Assembly (NCBI GenBank): GCA_964393605.1
Contig: CAYMUL010000016.1
Span: 1 to 64,000 of the forward strand
DNA: 64,000 bases
Source of the DNA: CAYMUL01 sp964393605
Lineage (GTDB): Bacteria > Bacteroidota > Ignavibacteria > Ignavibacteriales > Ignavibacteriaceae
Direction: 5' to 3'
The notes under the pieces are model-generated. The model was not told where the DNA came from and made no database searches. It was given only the letters and a program-made list of their open reading frames with translations. This document shows positions 44,587 through 52,361 of this stretch, in pieces; positions within the stretch are counted from its first letter, which is position 1; each line of letters opens with the position of its first letter. The position numbers were made by a program, and so were the translations under genes.

Positions 44587-44669
44587 GGCAGAGAATTAAC
44601 CAGATGGAAAGGTTTAAAATAAAATTTCTCTGCCCGGTGCAAAAAGTGATTTTGCAGGGCAGAGAAATT
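44587..44669 (-). terminator. Strong hairpin with a third, competing copy of the stem
   Basis: AATTTCTCTGCCC (44623-44635) and GGGCAGAGAAATT (44657-44669) form a perfect 13-bp stem with an inner 7-bp stem. Read on the minus strand it is followed by TTTTATTTTAAA, so it can terminate the 45025-44693 transcript. A third copy, GGCAGAGAATT (44587-44597), could pair with the middle segment instead, giving mutually exclusive hairpins in front of hflX. Confidence 0.75.
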
Positions 44670-44692
44670 ATTTCGAAAAGTAGTTTGTCTTT

Positions 44693-45025
44693 TTATCCTA
44701 AAGTATTCAGTACTTTGAATTTTTCTTCGCGGGTCAAACGCCGGACAGCAGGTCGGGTTTCTTTGATTCTTGGGGAAGCCGAAACAAAACTGTTATCTGC
44801 ATTTGTATTAAATGAACCGCGATGAATTGTTGGTACCGGCATAGGTGTAACCACAACCGGCGAAAGGATTGGCGCGGACGTATTTAATACCGCTCGCGTT
44901 TCTACTTTCTTATGTGATTTTCTGTAGTTTCTTATTTTATACGAAATAAAGGAAAAAACTACTAAAACACAGAATGTAACTCCTACGAGGAGAACGACAC
45001 TACTTAAGATAGGGGATAGTTCCAT
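44693..45025 (-). CDS. Small single-pass membrane protein, unknown
   Basis: 110 residues. Residues ~7-30 are one membrane helix (ILSSVVLLVGVTFCVLVVFS), followed by a basic stretch (KIRNYRKSHKK) that points to a cytoplasmic tail. A Pro/Val-rich linker (ILSPVVVTPMPVPTIHRG) leads to a basic C-terminus with RRLTREEKFKVLNTLG. I recognise no family. The gene has an A/G-rich upstream region (AAGAAAGCAA) and a strong terminator, which supports it being real; an overlapping plus-strand frame is less convincing. Confidence 0.6.
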   Translation of the reverse strand: MELSPILSSVVLLVGVTFCVLVVFSFISYKIRNYRKSHKKVETRAVLNTSAPILSPVVVTPMPVPTIHRGSFNTNADNSFVSASPRIKETRPAVRRLTREEKFKVLNTLG

Positions 45026-45226
45026 TTGCTTTCTTTATTTAAATCCCAAAATCTTACCCTCTGGGTGCAAAGTTAAGGAAAGGATTCTAATTTGCAAGCA
45101 ATATTTCTCACAATTTTTTGAGCGCGAAAAAAAATTCTATTATTTCTTCGCTTAGGGAGAAAATACAGCTTTTTATTCCTGTATGGATTTGATATTTTTC
45201 GCACCTAAATTTTAAGGAGTTAGAAA

Positions 45227-45391
45227 ATGGCTAAAGTTCAATCTTTTGCAGATAAAGCTAAGGCAAAGAAAAAAGATACGCATGTAAGCGTTAAGGTTGT
45301 TAAAGCTGTTAAATCATCTAAGGGAACTTTCAAATACAACGAAAGATTCGTAAGACTTGATGATATAAGCAAAGTAACCGAAATTAAATAA
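45227..45391 (+). CDS. 54-residue basic protein, possibly DUF4295/bL38-like ribosomal protein
   Basis: The ATG at 45227 follows a good ribosome site (TTAAGGAGTTAGAAA), the stop is at 45389-45391, and a terminator follows at once. The product starts MAKVQSFADKAKAKKKDTHV and continues VKVVKAVKSSKGTFKYNERF and VRLDDISKVTEIK. It is strongly basic, has no membrane segment, and the core K-V-V-K-x-x-K-S-x-K-G-x-F-x-Y-x-E-x-x-V recalls DUF4295, a small protein of Bacteroidota described as a ribosomal component (bL38). That match is by memory of the pattern, not a search. It lies outside any ribosomal operon here. Confidence 0.7.
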   Translation: MAKVQSFADKAKAKKKDTHVSVKVVKAVKSSKGTFKYNERFVRLDDISKVTEIK

Positions 45392-45398
45392 GTAAAAG

Positions 45399-45420
45399 AA
45401 GCGGCACGACCGCTTTTTTT
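45399..45420 (+). terminator. Terminator of the 54-residue protein gene
   Basis: AAGCGG (45399-45404) and CCGCTT (45410-45415) flank a 5-base loop, followed by a run of seven Ts. Confidence 0.88.
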
Positions 45421-45573
45421 ATTTTATAAAATTACTTTGTGCAAATCATTTAACTCTATATCGCCCGTTTTCAATTTATATGAGATTGTAATCTTGGTAG
45501 CTCCTCACTTTTAACTCTCCGACAAGTTTTCATCTTAACTTTTCTCAAAAAAAATCCCTTCATATATTGTCGC

Positions 45574-46845
45574 ATGAAAAAAAATATTCTTCTACTTTTT
45601 TTCTTTACTTTAACAATTGTTGCGCAAGAAAATTGGATTCAACTTTCAACACCGACAAAAAAAAATCTAAAGACTTTAGCAGTTGCGGATTCGCTTCATC
45701 TGTTTGCCGCCGGTGATAGCGGAACTATTATTCGCTCTTCAAATGGCGGAATTGATTGGCAGATTTTGAGTTTCCCCTCTTCACTTCCAATCATTGATAT
45801 TTATTTTTCATCCTTCACAAAGGGATGGGTTGTAACTCGAAATGTTTCTTCTATGCCATTTGGAAGTATGGTTTACATAACGAGCGATGCCGGAAATTCC
45901 TGGCAGGAATCTTCGCGTTTTTTGGAAGATATTTTTATTACAACAATTACTTTTATCGATACAAATTACGGTTGGTGCGGAAGCGCTGAAGGTGGATTGC
46001 TGAAAACATACGACGGAGGTGTTAATTGGGATGCCGTTGATGATTCCGTTGTTACCGGTTTGCCAATCTATTCTTTGCAATTTATTTCGGGGCAAAGAGG
46101 TTACGGTAGCGGAGGACACATCGATTTCGCCGGCGGAATTTTTTCTTCGAATGATTCGGGCAATACATGGAAGTTGCAGCTCGTCGGACCCGAGCCGATT
46201 CAAAATCTTCATATATTTGATTCCCTAAATATCATTGGTGTAGGCGGAGATTACGAATTCGGCACAGGTGTTGTTATCACTACCGATGGCGGTGTAAATT
46301 GGATTTACAAAAGCTTAAGTTTTTTTGGAATTGCAGTTGCGGTGAATTTTAGAAATAGGTTCGACGGTTGGGCAACTCTTGGTTTCGGACAAAGTTTTAT
46401 GCGCACTACGGATGCAGGAAAAAGATGGAATTTAATTCCTACACCAAATAACATTTCTATTTATGATATTGCCTTCACTGCTGAAAAATATGGTTATGCG
46501 GTTGGAGATAGCGGTTCGGTTCTAAAATATGTTCACAATCCTGTTTCGGTTGAAGACAATAATATTTTTGTAAGTGAGTTTAAATTATTCCAAAATTATC
46601 CAAATCCATTTAATCCATCCACAGTTATCAGTTATCAGTTTTCAGCGTCCAGCAATGTTACATTAAAAATTTATGATATACTTGGAAATGAAGTTGCAAC
46701 ATTGATTGATAACGAGTGGAAAGAAGCAGGCTTCTACAATTTTCAATTAATAATTAATAATTATCAATTAACAACAGGTGTATATTTTTATCGTTTGCAA
46801 GCCGGTGAATTTACTGCGACTAAAAAATTTGTACTGATGAAGTAG
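45574..46845 (+). CDS. T9SS-secreted Ycf48/BNR-repeat propeller protein
   Basis: A signal peptide (1-18, ending TIVAQ) is followed by a beta-propeller of Ycf48/photosynthesis-stability-factor type repeats: LFAAGDSGTIIRSSNGGIDW, GWCGSAEGGLLKTYDGGVNW, GGIFSSNDSGNTWKL, GVVITTDGGVNW, FMRTTDAGKRWN and GYAVGDSGSVLKY. The W-x-x-G-x-x-G and S/T-D-G-G-x-x-W elements are clear. The last ~75 residues are the T9SS sorting tail (LFQNYPNPFNPSTVISYQF, ending KKFVLMK). Despite the family name no photosystem role is implied; such proteins are general surface or secreted propellers in this phylum. It has no operon partner. Confidence 0.85.
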   Translation: MKKNILLLFFFTLTIVAQENWIQLSTPTKKNLKTLAVADSLHLFAAGDSGTIIRSSNGGIDWQILSFPSSLPIIDIYFSSFTKGWVVTRNVSSMPFGSMVYITSDAGNSWQESSRFLEDIFITTITFIDTNYGWCGSAEGGLLKTYDGGVNWDAVDDSVVTGLPIYSLQFISGQRGYGSGGHIDFAGGIFSSNDSGNTWKLQLVGPEPIQNLHIFDSLNIIGVGGDYEFGTGVVITTDGGVNWIYKSLSFFGIAVAVNFRNRFDGWATLGFGQSFMRTTDAGKRWNLIPTPNNISIYDIAFTAEKYGYAVGDSGSVLKYVHNPVSVEDNNIFVSEFKLFQNYPNPFNPSTVISYQFSASSNVTLKIYDILGNEVATLIDNEWKEAGFYNFQLIINNYQLTTGVYFYRLQAGEFTATKKFVLMK

Positions 46846-46892
46846 TACTTTTGTAAAGTGTCAAATCTATTAAAAAATTAAAGGATTCATTT

Positions 46893-47336
46893 ATGAACTC
46901 AATCTTTTTACAAATTATTTTCAGTTACTTTGCATTTGCAATTTCACTTCATGCGCAAAAGGAAGTGATCTCTACAGAAGCCGCGCTGAAAGCAATTGGT
47001 CCTTATTCTCAAGCAATCATTGCCGGAAATTTTGTTTTTGTTTCGGGACAAATTGCGCTCGACCCCTCAACCGGAAAAATGATTGAAGGTGAAATCACAG
47101 AACAAACTCATCAAGTAATGAAAAATATCTCCGCAATTCTTCATGCAAAGAATTTGAATTTCTCAAATATAGTTCAAGTGCAAGTGTACTTGAAAGATTT
47201 GAACGACTACGTGAAGTTCAACGAAATCTATGCACAATATTTTGCGGGTGATTTTCCGGCGCGTGCAGTGGTTGAAGTTAGCAGACTTCCGAGAAACGCG
47301 CTCGTTGAAGTTATGGTTACTGCAGTTCGCTTCTAA
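46893..47336 (+). CDS. RidA/YjgF-family enamine deaminase with an N-terminal signal peptide
   Basis: RidA proteins hydrolyse reactive imines and enamines made by PLP enzymes. The core (~25-147) is complete: AIGPYSQAIIAGNFVFVSGQ, IEGEITEQTHQVMKNI, VQVQVYLKDLNDYVKFNEIY, FPARAVVEVSRLPRNALVEV with the key Arg (124). The first 21 residues are hydrophobic and end SLHAQ, a good Sec signal, so this copy should be periplasmic, unusual for a protein normally in the cytosol. A ribosome site AAAGGA precedes the ATG at 46893. An internal start producing a cytosolic form is not obvious, since no Met occurs before the core. Confidence 0.9.
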   Translation: MNSIFLQIIFSYFAFAISLHAQKEVISTEAALKAIGPYSQAIIAGNFVFVSGQIALDPSTGKMIEGEITEQTHQVMKNISAILHAKNLNFSNIVQVQVYLKDLNDYVKFNEIYAQYFAGDFPARAVVEVSRLPRNALVEVMVTAVRF

Positions 47337-47447
47337 AAATACTTCACCGTGATTGTTATTGAAAATTTTCTTCTTTCATTTTCCTTTGGCACTCTATTTC
47401 TATAATTTTGATAAAGACTTCTAACAAAATTTTAAATTGGAGATAAA

Positions 47448-48839
47448 ATGAATTATAGAATAGAAACCGACACAATGGGAGAAGTGAAAGTTCCTTCCGA
47501 TAAATATTACGGTGCACAAACCGGCAGATCATTAATGAATTTTAAAATCGGCGGAGAAACTATGCCGCGTGAATTAATCCGCGCGTTCGGCATTCTAAAA
47601 AAAGCCGCGGCACTTACAAATCTTGAACTAAAAATTTTATCCGAAGAAAAAACAAAATTAATTGTTCAAGCCGCAGATGAAGTTATCGCCGGAAAACTTG
47701 CAGATAATTTTCCGCTTGTTGTTTGGCAAACGGGAAGCGGAACTCAAACGAATATGAACGTCAACGAAGTGATTGCGAACCGCGCAATCGAAATTGCTGG
47801 CGGAGTTATCGGTAGCAAAAAACCGGTTCATCCGAACGACGACGTTAATAAAGCGCAATCTTCCAATGATACTTTCCCGACTGCAATGCACATTGCCGCA
47901 GTTGAAGAAGTTCATGAAAATTTAATTCCGATGATTACAAAACTTCGCGACGCGCTTCAAAATAAATCGGAAGAGTTTAATGATATTGTAAAAATCGGAC
48001 GCACGCATTTGATGGATGCTGTACCGCTAACACTTGGTCAAGAATTTGGCGGTTATGTTCAACAAATGTCGAACGGTTTAGAGCGCATCAATTCTGCCCT
48101 TCCGCGTCTTTATGAATTAGCCCTCGGCGGAACTGCAGTCGGTACAGGATTAAATACTCATCCAGAGTTTGCAGAAAAAGCCGCAAAGAAAATTTCCGAA
48201 CTAACAGGAAAACCTTTCATCTCTGCAAGAAATAAATTTGAAGCACTTGCAACTCACGATGCACTTGTAGAATTTCATGGTGTGTTAAAAACTCTCGCTG
48301 TCTCTTTAATGAAAATTTCAAATGATATTCGTTGGCTTGGTTCGGGACCGAGAAGCGGCATCGGCGAATTAAATCTTCCCGAGAATGAACCTGGAAGTTC
48401 TATCATGCCGGGAAAAGTTAATCCCACACAATCGGAAGCAATGACAATGGTTTGCGCGCAAGTTTTTGGAAATGATGTTGCAGTGAACTTCGGCGGCGCA
48501 AGCGGAAATTTTGAACTCAATGTTTTTAAACCTGTGATAATTTATAACGTACTTCAATCAATCAAATTAATTTCCGATGCATGCGATAGTTTTGTTGAAC
48601 ATTGCGTTGCAGGAATTGAAGCGAATAAAATCAATATCGGAAAGCATGTTGAAAATTCTTTGATGCTTGTAACGGCATTGAATCCACACATCGGTTATGA
48701 CAACGCGGCAAAGATTGCAAAGAAAGCACACAAAGAGAATAAAACATTAAAAGAAGCCGCGCTCGAACTCGGTTTGCTAACGGAAGAGCAGTTCAAACAA
48801 TTTGTTCGACCCGAAGAAATGGTAACGCCAAAATTGTAA
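47448..48839 (+). CDS. fumC: Class II fumarate hydratase
   Basis: Fumarase of the TCA cycle, heat-stable homotetramer type. The N-terminus is YRIETDTMGEVKVPSDKYYG; active-site regions are VWQTGSGTQTNMNVNEVIAN, SSNDTFPTAMHIA, KIGRTHLMDAVPLTLGQEF and the fumarase/aspartase signature GSSIMPGKVNPTQSEAM. The length of 463 is typical. It has a GGAG ribosome site. It is a single gene. Confidence 0.95.
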   Translation: MNYRIETDTMGEVKVPSDKYYGAQTGRSLMNFKIGGETMPRELIRAFGILKKAAALTNLELKILSEEKTKLIVQAADEVIAGKLADNFPLVVWQTGSGTQTNMNVNEVIANRAIEIAGGVIGSKKPVHPNDDVNKAQSSNDTFPTAMHIAAVEEVHENLIPMITKLRDALQNKSEEFNDIVKIGRTHLMDAVPLTLGQEFGGYVQQMSNGLERINSALPRLYELALGGTAVGTGLNTHPEFAEKAAKKISELTGKPFISARNKFEALATHDALVEFHGVLKTLAVSLMKISNDIRWLGSGPRSGIGELNLPENEPGSSIMPGKVNPTQSEAMTMVCAQVFGNDVAVNFGGASGNFELNVFKPVIIYNVLQSIKLISDACDSFVEHCVAGIEANKINIGKHVENSLMLVTALNPHIGYDNAAKIAKKAHKENKTLKEAALELGLLTEEQFKQFVRPEEMVTPKL

Positions 48840-48872
48840 AAACATTGTTTTTGTTACTCAAGTTGATATTCG

Positions 48873-49439
48873 ATGAAAAAATTTCGTGATAAATATAGAA
48901 TCGAATCCACAAGGTTAGCGAAGTTTGATTATTCCTTACCACATTCGTACTATATTACAACCAACACCAAAAATCATAAATGTTTTTTGGGAGAAATTAT
49001 TGACGGCAATATGATTTTAAATGAATTAGGAAAGATTGCTGAAAATTGTTGGAGGGAAATTCCTGCTCATTTTTTGAATGTTAATTTGGATTACTTCGTC
49101 GTAATGCCAAATCACATACATGGGATAATTGCTATAATTGAAACAACAGAAAAAACCGTTGATGAGAAAACAGTAGAGACGGGGCATGCCCCGTCTCTAC
49201 ACCCCAAACGTAATTCGCTTTCCGATATAGTCGGTTCATTCAAATCTTCGGCAACACGGCAAATCCATAAAAATGGCTATTCTGAATTCCAATGACAAGA
49301 ACGGTTTTACGATAGAATTATTAGGAACGAAAAGGAGTTATTGCATATACGGAGATATATTGAAGAGAATCCTATCAGATGGGGGATCGAAAAAAATAAC
49401 GATGAAAATTTGGATATAAGTTCTGTGCGGAGGAAATAA
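48873..49439 (+). pseudogene. REP-associated tyrosine transposase (RAYT, Y1_Tnp), interrupted by TGA
   Basis: IS200-like Y1 transposase of the REP-associated type, a single-strand HUH nuclease. The N-terminus YSLPHSYYITTNTKN and the HUH motif VVMPNHIHGII (His81, His83) are intact. The frame stops at TGA 49293-49295 but continues unbroken to TAA 49437-49439, reading QERFYDRIIRNEKELLHIRR and YIEENPIRWGIE, the usual C-terminal part with the presumed catalytic Tyr. Relatives have Trp where TGA stands (TGG to TGA), so it is a nonsense mutation. The coding region also contains a 28-bp perfect palindrome at 49173-49200. It is a domesticated or decaying gene. Confidence 0.85.
49173..49200. repeat. 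28-bp perfect palindrome with GTAG/CTAC ends
   Basis: GTAGAGACGGGGCA is followed at once by its reverse complement, with no mismatch. It lies in frame inside the RAYT gene and encodes VETGHAPSLH-type residues that are not part of the nuclease core. GTAG at the foot of a hairpin is the feature RAYT enzymes recognise in REP elements. Confidence 0.9.
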
Positions 49440-49532
49440 CGACCACTAACTCCATCATTGATGTTGTCAAATCATTGCATAATTTTTATAGTATATTTGC
49501 CCAACGAATTTAGATAAGAAAGGAAAACTCAC

Positions 49533-50402
49533 ATGTTATTTTTAATATCATTATTAGCGGCGGTAATCACTTTTACCGTGTACAGACAAGCAAAGAAAAG
49601 AATGGCGCGCAGTGAAGCAACTTTCGCTCTCGCGGGTTTTGGAATCGCTTCGATTCTCTCATTGCTTCAGTGCTTTACAATCATTCCTGCCGGCTCGGTC
49701 GGAGTTGTAGATTTTTTCGGACTTGTTAGCGACAACACTTTGAAGTCCGGCGTGAACGTTGTTAATCCTATTGCAAACGTTATCAAATTCTCTATTAAAA
49801 CTCAGGAGTTGAAAGAAGAGATGAACGTTCCTTCAACAGAAGGGCTGAGTGTACAACTTGAAATTAGTTTGTTGTATCATTTGAATCAGGAAAACGCAAA
49901 CTTGATTTACAAAACTGTCGGCGAAGATTATGCGAATAGAATTTTAGTTCCGCAATTTCGGTCTGTTGTAAGAGGCGTTACCGCAAAGTATGAAGCGAAA
50001 GCCCTTTATACATCCGGCAGAGAAACTCTTGCAAAAGAAATTGAACAGGAACTCGCAAAACTTGTAACCGCGCGCGGAATTACAGTTGAAGCCGCCGCGC
50101 TTCGTCAAATTATTTTACCGCCGGGCTTGACTGTTGCAATCGAAGAAAAACTGAAAGCCGAACAAGAAAGTCAACGAATGCAATTCATCCTTCTTAAAGA
50201 ACAACAGGAAGCAGACAGAAAAAGAATTGAAGCAAAAGGTATTGCAGATTTTCAGGATATAGTTTCGCGCGGCATTAGCGATGCATTGTTGAAGTGGAAA
50301 GGAATTGAAGCAACGGAAAAACTCGCACAATCGAACAACACAAAAGTTGTAGTAATCGGTTCGGGAAAAGATGGGCTACCGCTTATACTCGGAGGGAATT
50401 AA
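49533..50402 (+). CDS. SPFH/prohibitin-family membrane protein
   Basis: A 289-residue member of the band-7 superfamily, which forms large membrane-anchored assemblies. It has two short N-terminal hydrophobic segments (~2-17 and ~30-50), then the prohibitin domain (~50-220): IIPAGSVGVVDFFGLVSDNT, LKSGVNVVNPIANVIKFSIK, VQLEISLLYHLNQENANLIY and TVEAAALRQIILPPGLTVAI. A charged helical region follows (~195-240, coiled-coil-like, KLKAEQESQRMQFILLKEQQ), and it ends KDGLPLILGGN. The SD-like AGGAAA precedes the ATG. It is a single gene followed by a long inverted repeat. Confidence 0.88.
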   Translation: MLFLISLLAAVITFTVYRQAKKRMARSEATFALAGFGIASILSLLQCFTIIPAGSVGVVDFFGLVSDNTLKSGVNVVNPIANVIKFSIKTQELKEEMNVPSTEGLSVQLEISLLYHLNQENANLIYKTVGEDYANRILVPQFRSVVRGVTAKYEAKALYTSGRETLAKEIEQELAKLVTARGITVEAAALRQIILPPGLTVAIEEKLKAEQESQRMQFILLKEQQEADRKRIEAKGIADFQDIVSRGISDALLKWKGIEATEKLAQSNNTKVVVIGSGKDGLPLILGGN

Positions 50403-50451
50403 ATTTTATTAAAGGGTTAATCGTTGAAAGGGATTAATCCTTTAATAAAAT
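50403..50451 (+). terminator. Long inverted repeat after the SPFH gene
   Basis: ATTTTATTAAAGG (50403-50415) pairs with CCTTTAATAAAAT (50439-50451); with a G-T pair the stem extends to about 19 bp. There is no long T run outside the stem, but its own 3' strand is U/A-rich. It is a probable transcription end or mRNA 3' stabiliser. Confidence 0.6.
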
Positions 50452-50549
50452 GAAGTATTAAACCGGGTCCTTGATTCCTTTGAGGAGAGCGACGGCGGAT
50501 ATTGGGATGTGGAATGGAGTCTCCATTGCTCTAGATCGGTAGTGTTATT

Positions 50550-51080
50550 TTAGTTTGCAGTTCTATAATTTTTATTCAATATTATATTACTCCAACTATC
50601 TAAACTTCTATCTCCATCATTTCTAAGATTTTCAAATTGAATTTCTATCTCAAGCAATTTATCTATTGAAAATTGCATTAAAGTTTTCATTATCGCTCTA
50701 ATATTTTGATTTCTGGCACTAGCGGTTAAGTTAAGCCCAATCTCGGATGCGAAATGAATTAAATGTTTGTTAGTATTAAAAACGGTTTTCGATTGAAGTT
50801 TATTATAAATATTAAGAAGAATCTCACTTTTTTGTTTGTCTGTTTGTGACATCAAAAGTAGTTCATCCTTAAAATTTATTTTTTTTGGTTTTTTATCCTC
50901 AGCGTTTATACCTTTTTCTTTAGCGACAATCGAGGATTTATCCAAAACTTTATTAAAAGTATTTATAAAATTTTTATCATTCAGTAATCTGCTTAATTCA
51001 GAAAAGGATTCAGTGCCATATTTTTTATAAAGTTTAATTAGCTCTAATAAAAGATTAAAATTTTTTTCATCGTTTATCAT
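50550..51080 (-). CDS. Unknown helical protein paired with ParA
   Basis: 176 residues with no signal peptide or membrane segment. The sequence is mostly amphipathic helix (NFNLLLELIKLYKKYG, FSELSRLLNDKNFINTFNK, KQKSEILLNIYNKLQSK) with a charged middle (KKPKKINFKDE). I do not recognise a family. Its ATG overlaps the stop of the ParA gene (ATGA), so the two are translated together; by position it could be the partner that ParA positions or the factor that stimulates its ATPase, as ParB or ParG-type proteins do. It has no obvious HTH. AT-rich codon use (many TTA, AAT, AAA) differs from most neighbours. Confidence 0.65.
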   Translation of the reverse strand: MINDEKNFNLLLELIKLYKKYGTESFSELSRLLNDKNFINTFNKVLDKSSIVAKEKGINAEDKKPKKINFKDELLLMSQTDKQKSEILLNIYNKLQSKTVFNTNKHLIHFASEIGLNLTASARNQNIRAIMKTLMQFSIDKLLEIEIQFENLRNDGDRSLDSWSNIILNKNYRTAN

Positions 51081-51916
51081 AATTGAATCCTTTTAGCGAA
51101 CTCTACTGCAAATAAATTAAATTGATCTACCCGTTTCCATCTAGCGTATGTAGTTCTAAATAAAGGTTTACCTTCACGCGCGCCCTTTGGAAAGGAACGA
51201 GAGTAAGGGACCTCGTTTGAAAAAGTGTACCAACCATGTTTTCTAGCGACTTCTCGAACTTTAGACTTTGATAATTCTGCTTCTGGGTAATAGTTGTCTG
51301 CAGCATTGAATACCACTCCAGCCAATTCTAATTTTTTATTATCATAGTCATTTTTAAAATCAATCATCGAATTGACTAGTAAAGGAAGTCCTATTGAAGA
51401 CAAATATTCTGGTTTAACAGGAACTAATAAAAAATCGCTTGTCAGGTATGCAGCTGTTGTTAAAACAGATTCTGTGGGGGAGCAATCTATGAAAATCAAA
51501 TCATAATTTTTTTCAATTTGTTTGACAAACTTTGATAATTGTTTTTCCTTTGTTCCTGGATTTTTCAGAGAGAAGGCTAGTTCAAGTCTAGAGGGGATTA
51601 AATCTATTTTGCCACCACTTGAGTTATAAACTGTTTTTATCGCTTTAAATGGGTCTTCAATTGTTAAAGTTCCTTTAGGTGTTTTTGTTCCCTGTTCAAA
51701 TATATCCCATACGGTTGCTTTATTTGAACTTAATAATTTTTCATATTCCGTCACTCCGAGTAAATATTGGCTTGTATTAAACTGTGGGTCCAAATCAATA
51801 ATTAAAACTTTTTTAGTCCAATACTCAAACGCGGCAAAATGCCAAGCCAAATTTACTGTAAGCGTCGATTTTCCGACGCCACCCTTCATATTTATCAAAG
51901 AAGTTTTGATAGCCAT
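51077..51916 (-). CDS. ParA/Soj-family partition-type ATPase
   Basis: Deviant Walker ATPase. P-loop KGGVGKST (residues 11-18) with the signature Lys11, Walker A' LIIDLDPQFNTS (Asp40, Asp42), Walker B DLIFIDCSPTES (~137), and later switch elements VPVKPEYLSSIGLPLLVNSM. The C-terminus is basic and aromatic (FRTTYARWKRVDQFNLF), a likely DNA-binding surface. The length of 279 residues fits chromosomal or plasmid ParA. It has no N-terminal HTH and no parB beside it; the only partner is the unknown gene downstream. Uses may be plasmid-like segregation, cargo positioning or defence; nothing here decides. Confidence 0.85.
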   Translation of the reverse strand: MAIKTSLINMKGGVGKSTLTVNLAWHFAAFEYWTKKVLIIDLDPQFNTSQYLLGVTEYEKLLSSNKATVWDIFEQGTKTPKGTLTIEDPFKAIKTVYNSSGGKIDLIPSRLELAFSLKNPGTKEKQLSKFVKQIEKNYDLIFIDCSPTESVLTTAAYLTSDFLLVPVKPEYLSSIGLPLLVNSMIDFKNDYDNKKLELAGVVFNAADNYYPEAELSKSKVREVARKHGWYTFSNEVPYSRSFPKGAREGKPLFRTTYARWKRVDQFNLFAVEFAKRIQL

Positions 51917-52266
51917 TTTTACCTCAAATTATTCAAATTTATTGTTCGCAAAACTGCATAAGCTAGTAGAATGGTATTCTTCATGCAGCTGTATTCTAAC
52001 ATATTATAATTCTTATTCACAAACAATTCAATAATCATCTCATATTCATTGCGGGGCAGTTACCCCATTTCTAATTTCCATTTTATTATTCACGGCAAAG
52101 TTAAACAGAAAAAAGTTTTACAACCAAATTATATTTTTCTTCAGCCCTCTTTTAAAGAACTTTATGGCGACAGACGTGTTTGAATGATCTACATAAATCT
52201 TTGGCTTCGACAACAACATAATTCTCTGCAAAAATTGGTCGCATCGTTGTAATCCGCGTGTCAAGA

Positions 52267-52301
52267 TAAACTTACACTTACACCTAAACTTACACTTACA
52301 C
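52267..52301. repeat. Tandem duplication of an 18-bp unit
   Basis: TAAACTTACACTTACACC is followed by the same unit with its last base changed. It lies in gene-free DNA upstream of the ParA cassette. Confidence 0.6.
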
Positions 52302-52361
52302 TAAAATTACTCTCGTTCCTCACGGAAAATATTTTCTTTAACCGCAAAGGAATTTATTATT

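Noticed and set aside
44559..44825. 88-residue plus-strand frame
   Set aside because: It crosses the strong hairpin and overlaps the better-supported minus-strand membrane protein.
45808..46212. 134-residue antisense frame in the Ycf48-like gene
   Set aside because: It lies fully inside a gene with clear propeller repeats and has no family-like features.
49293..49295. TGA as selenocysteine or a recoded stop in the RAYT gene
   Set aside because: Homologues have Trp here, no SECIS-like hairpin is evident directly after it, and other genes in the window end in TGA normally.
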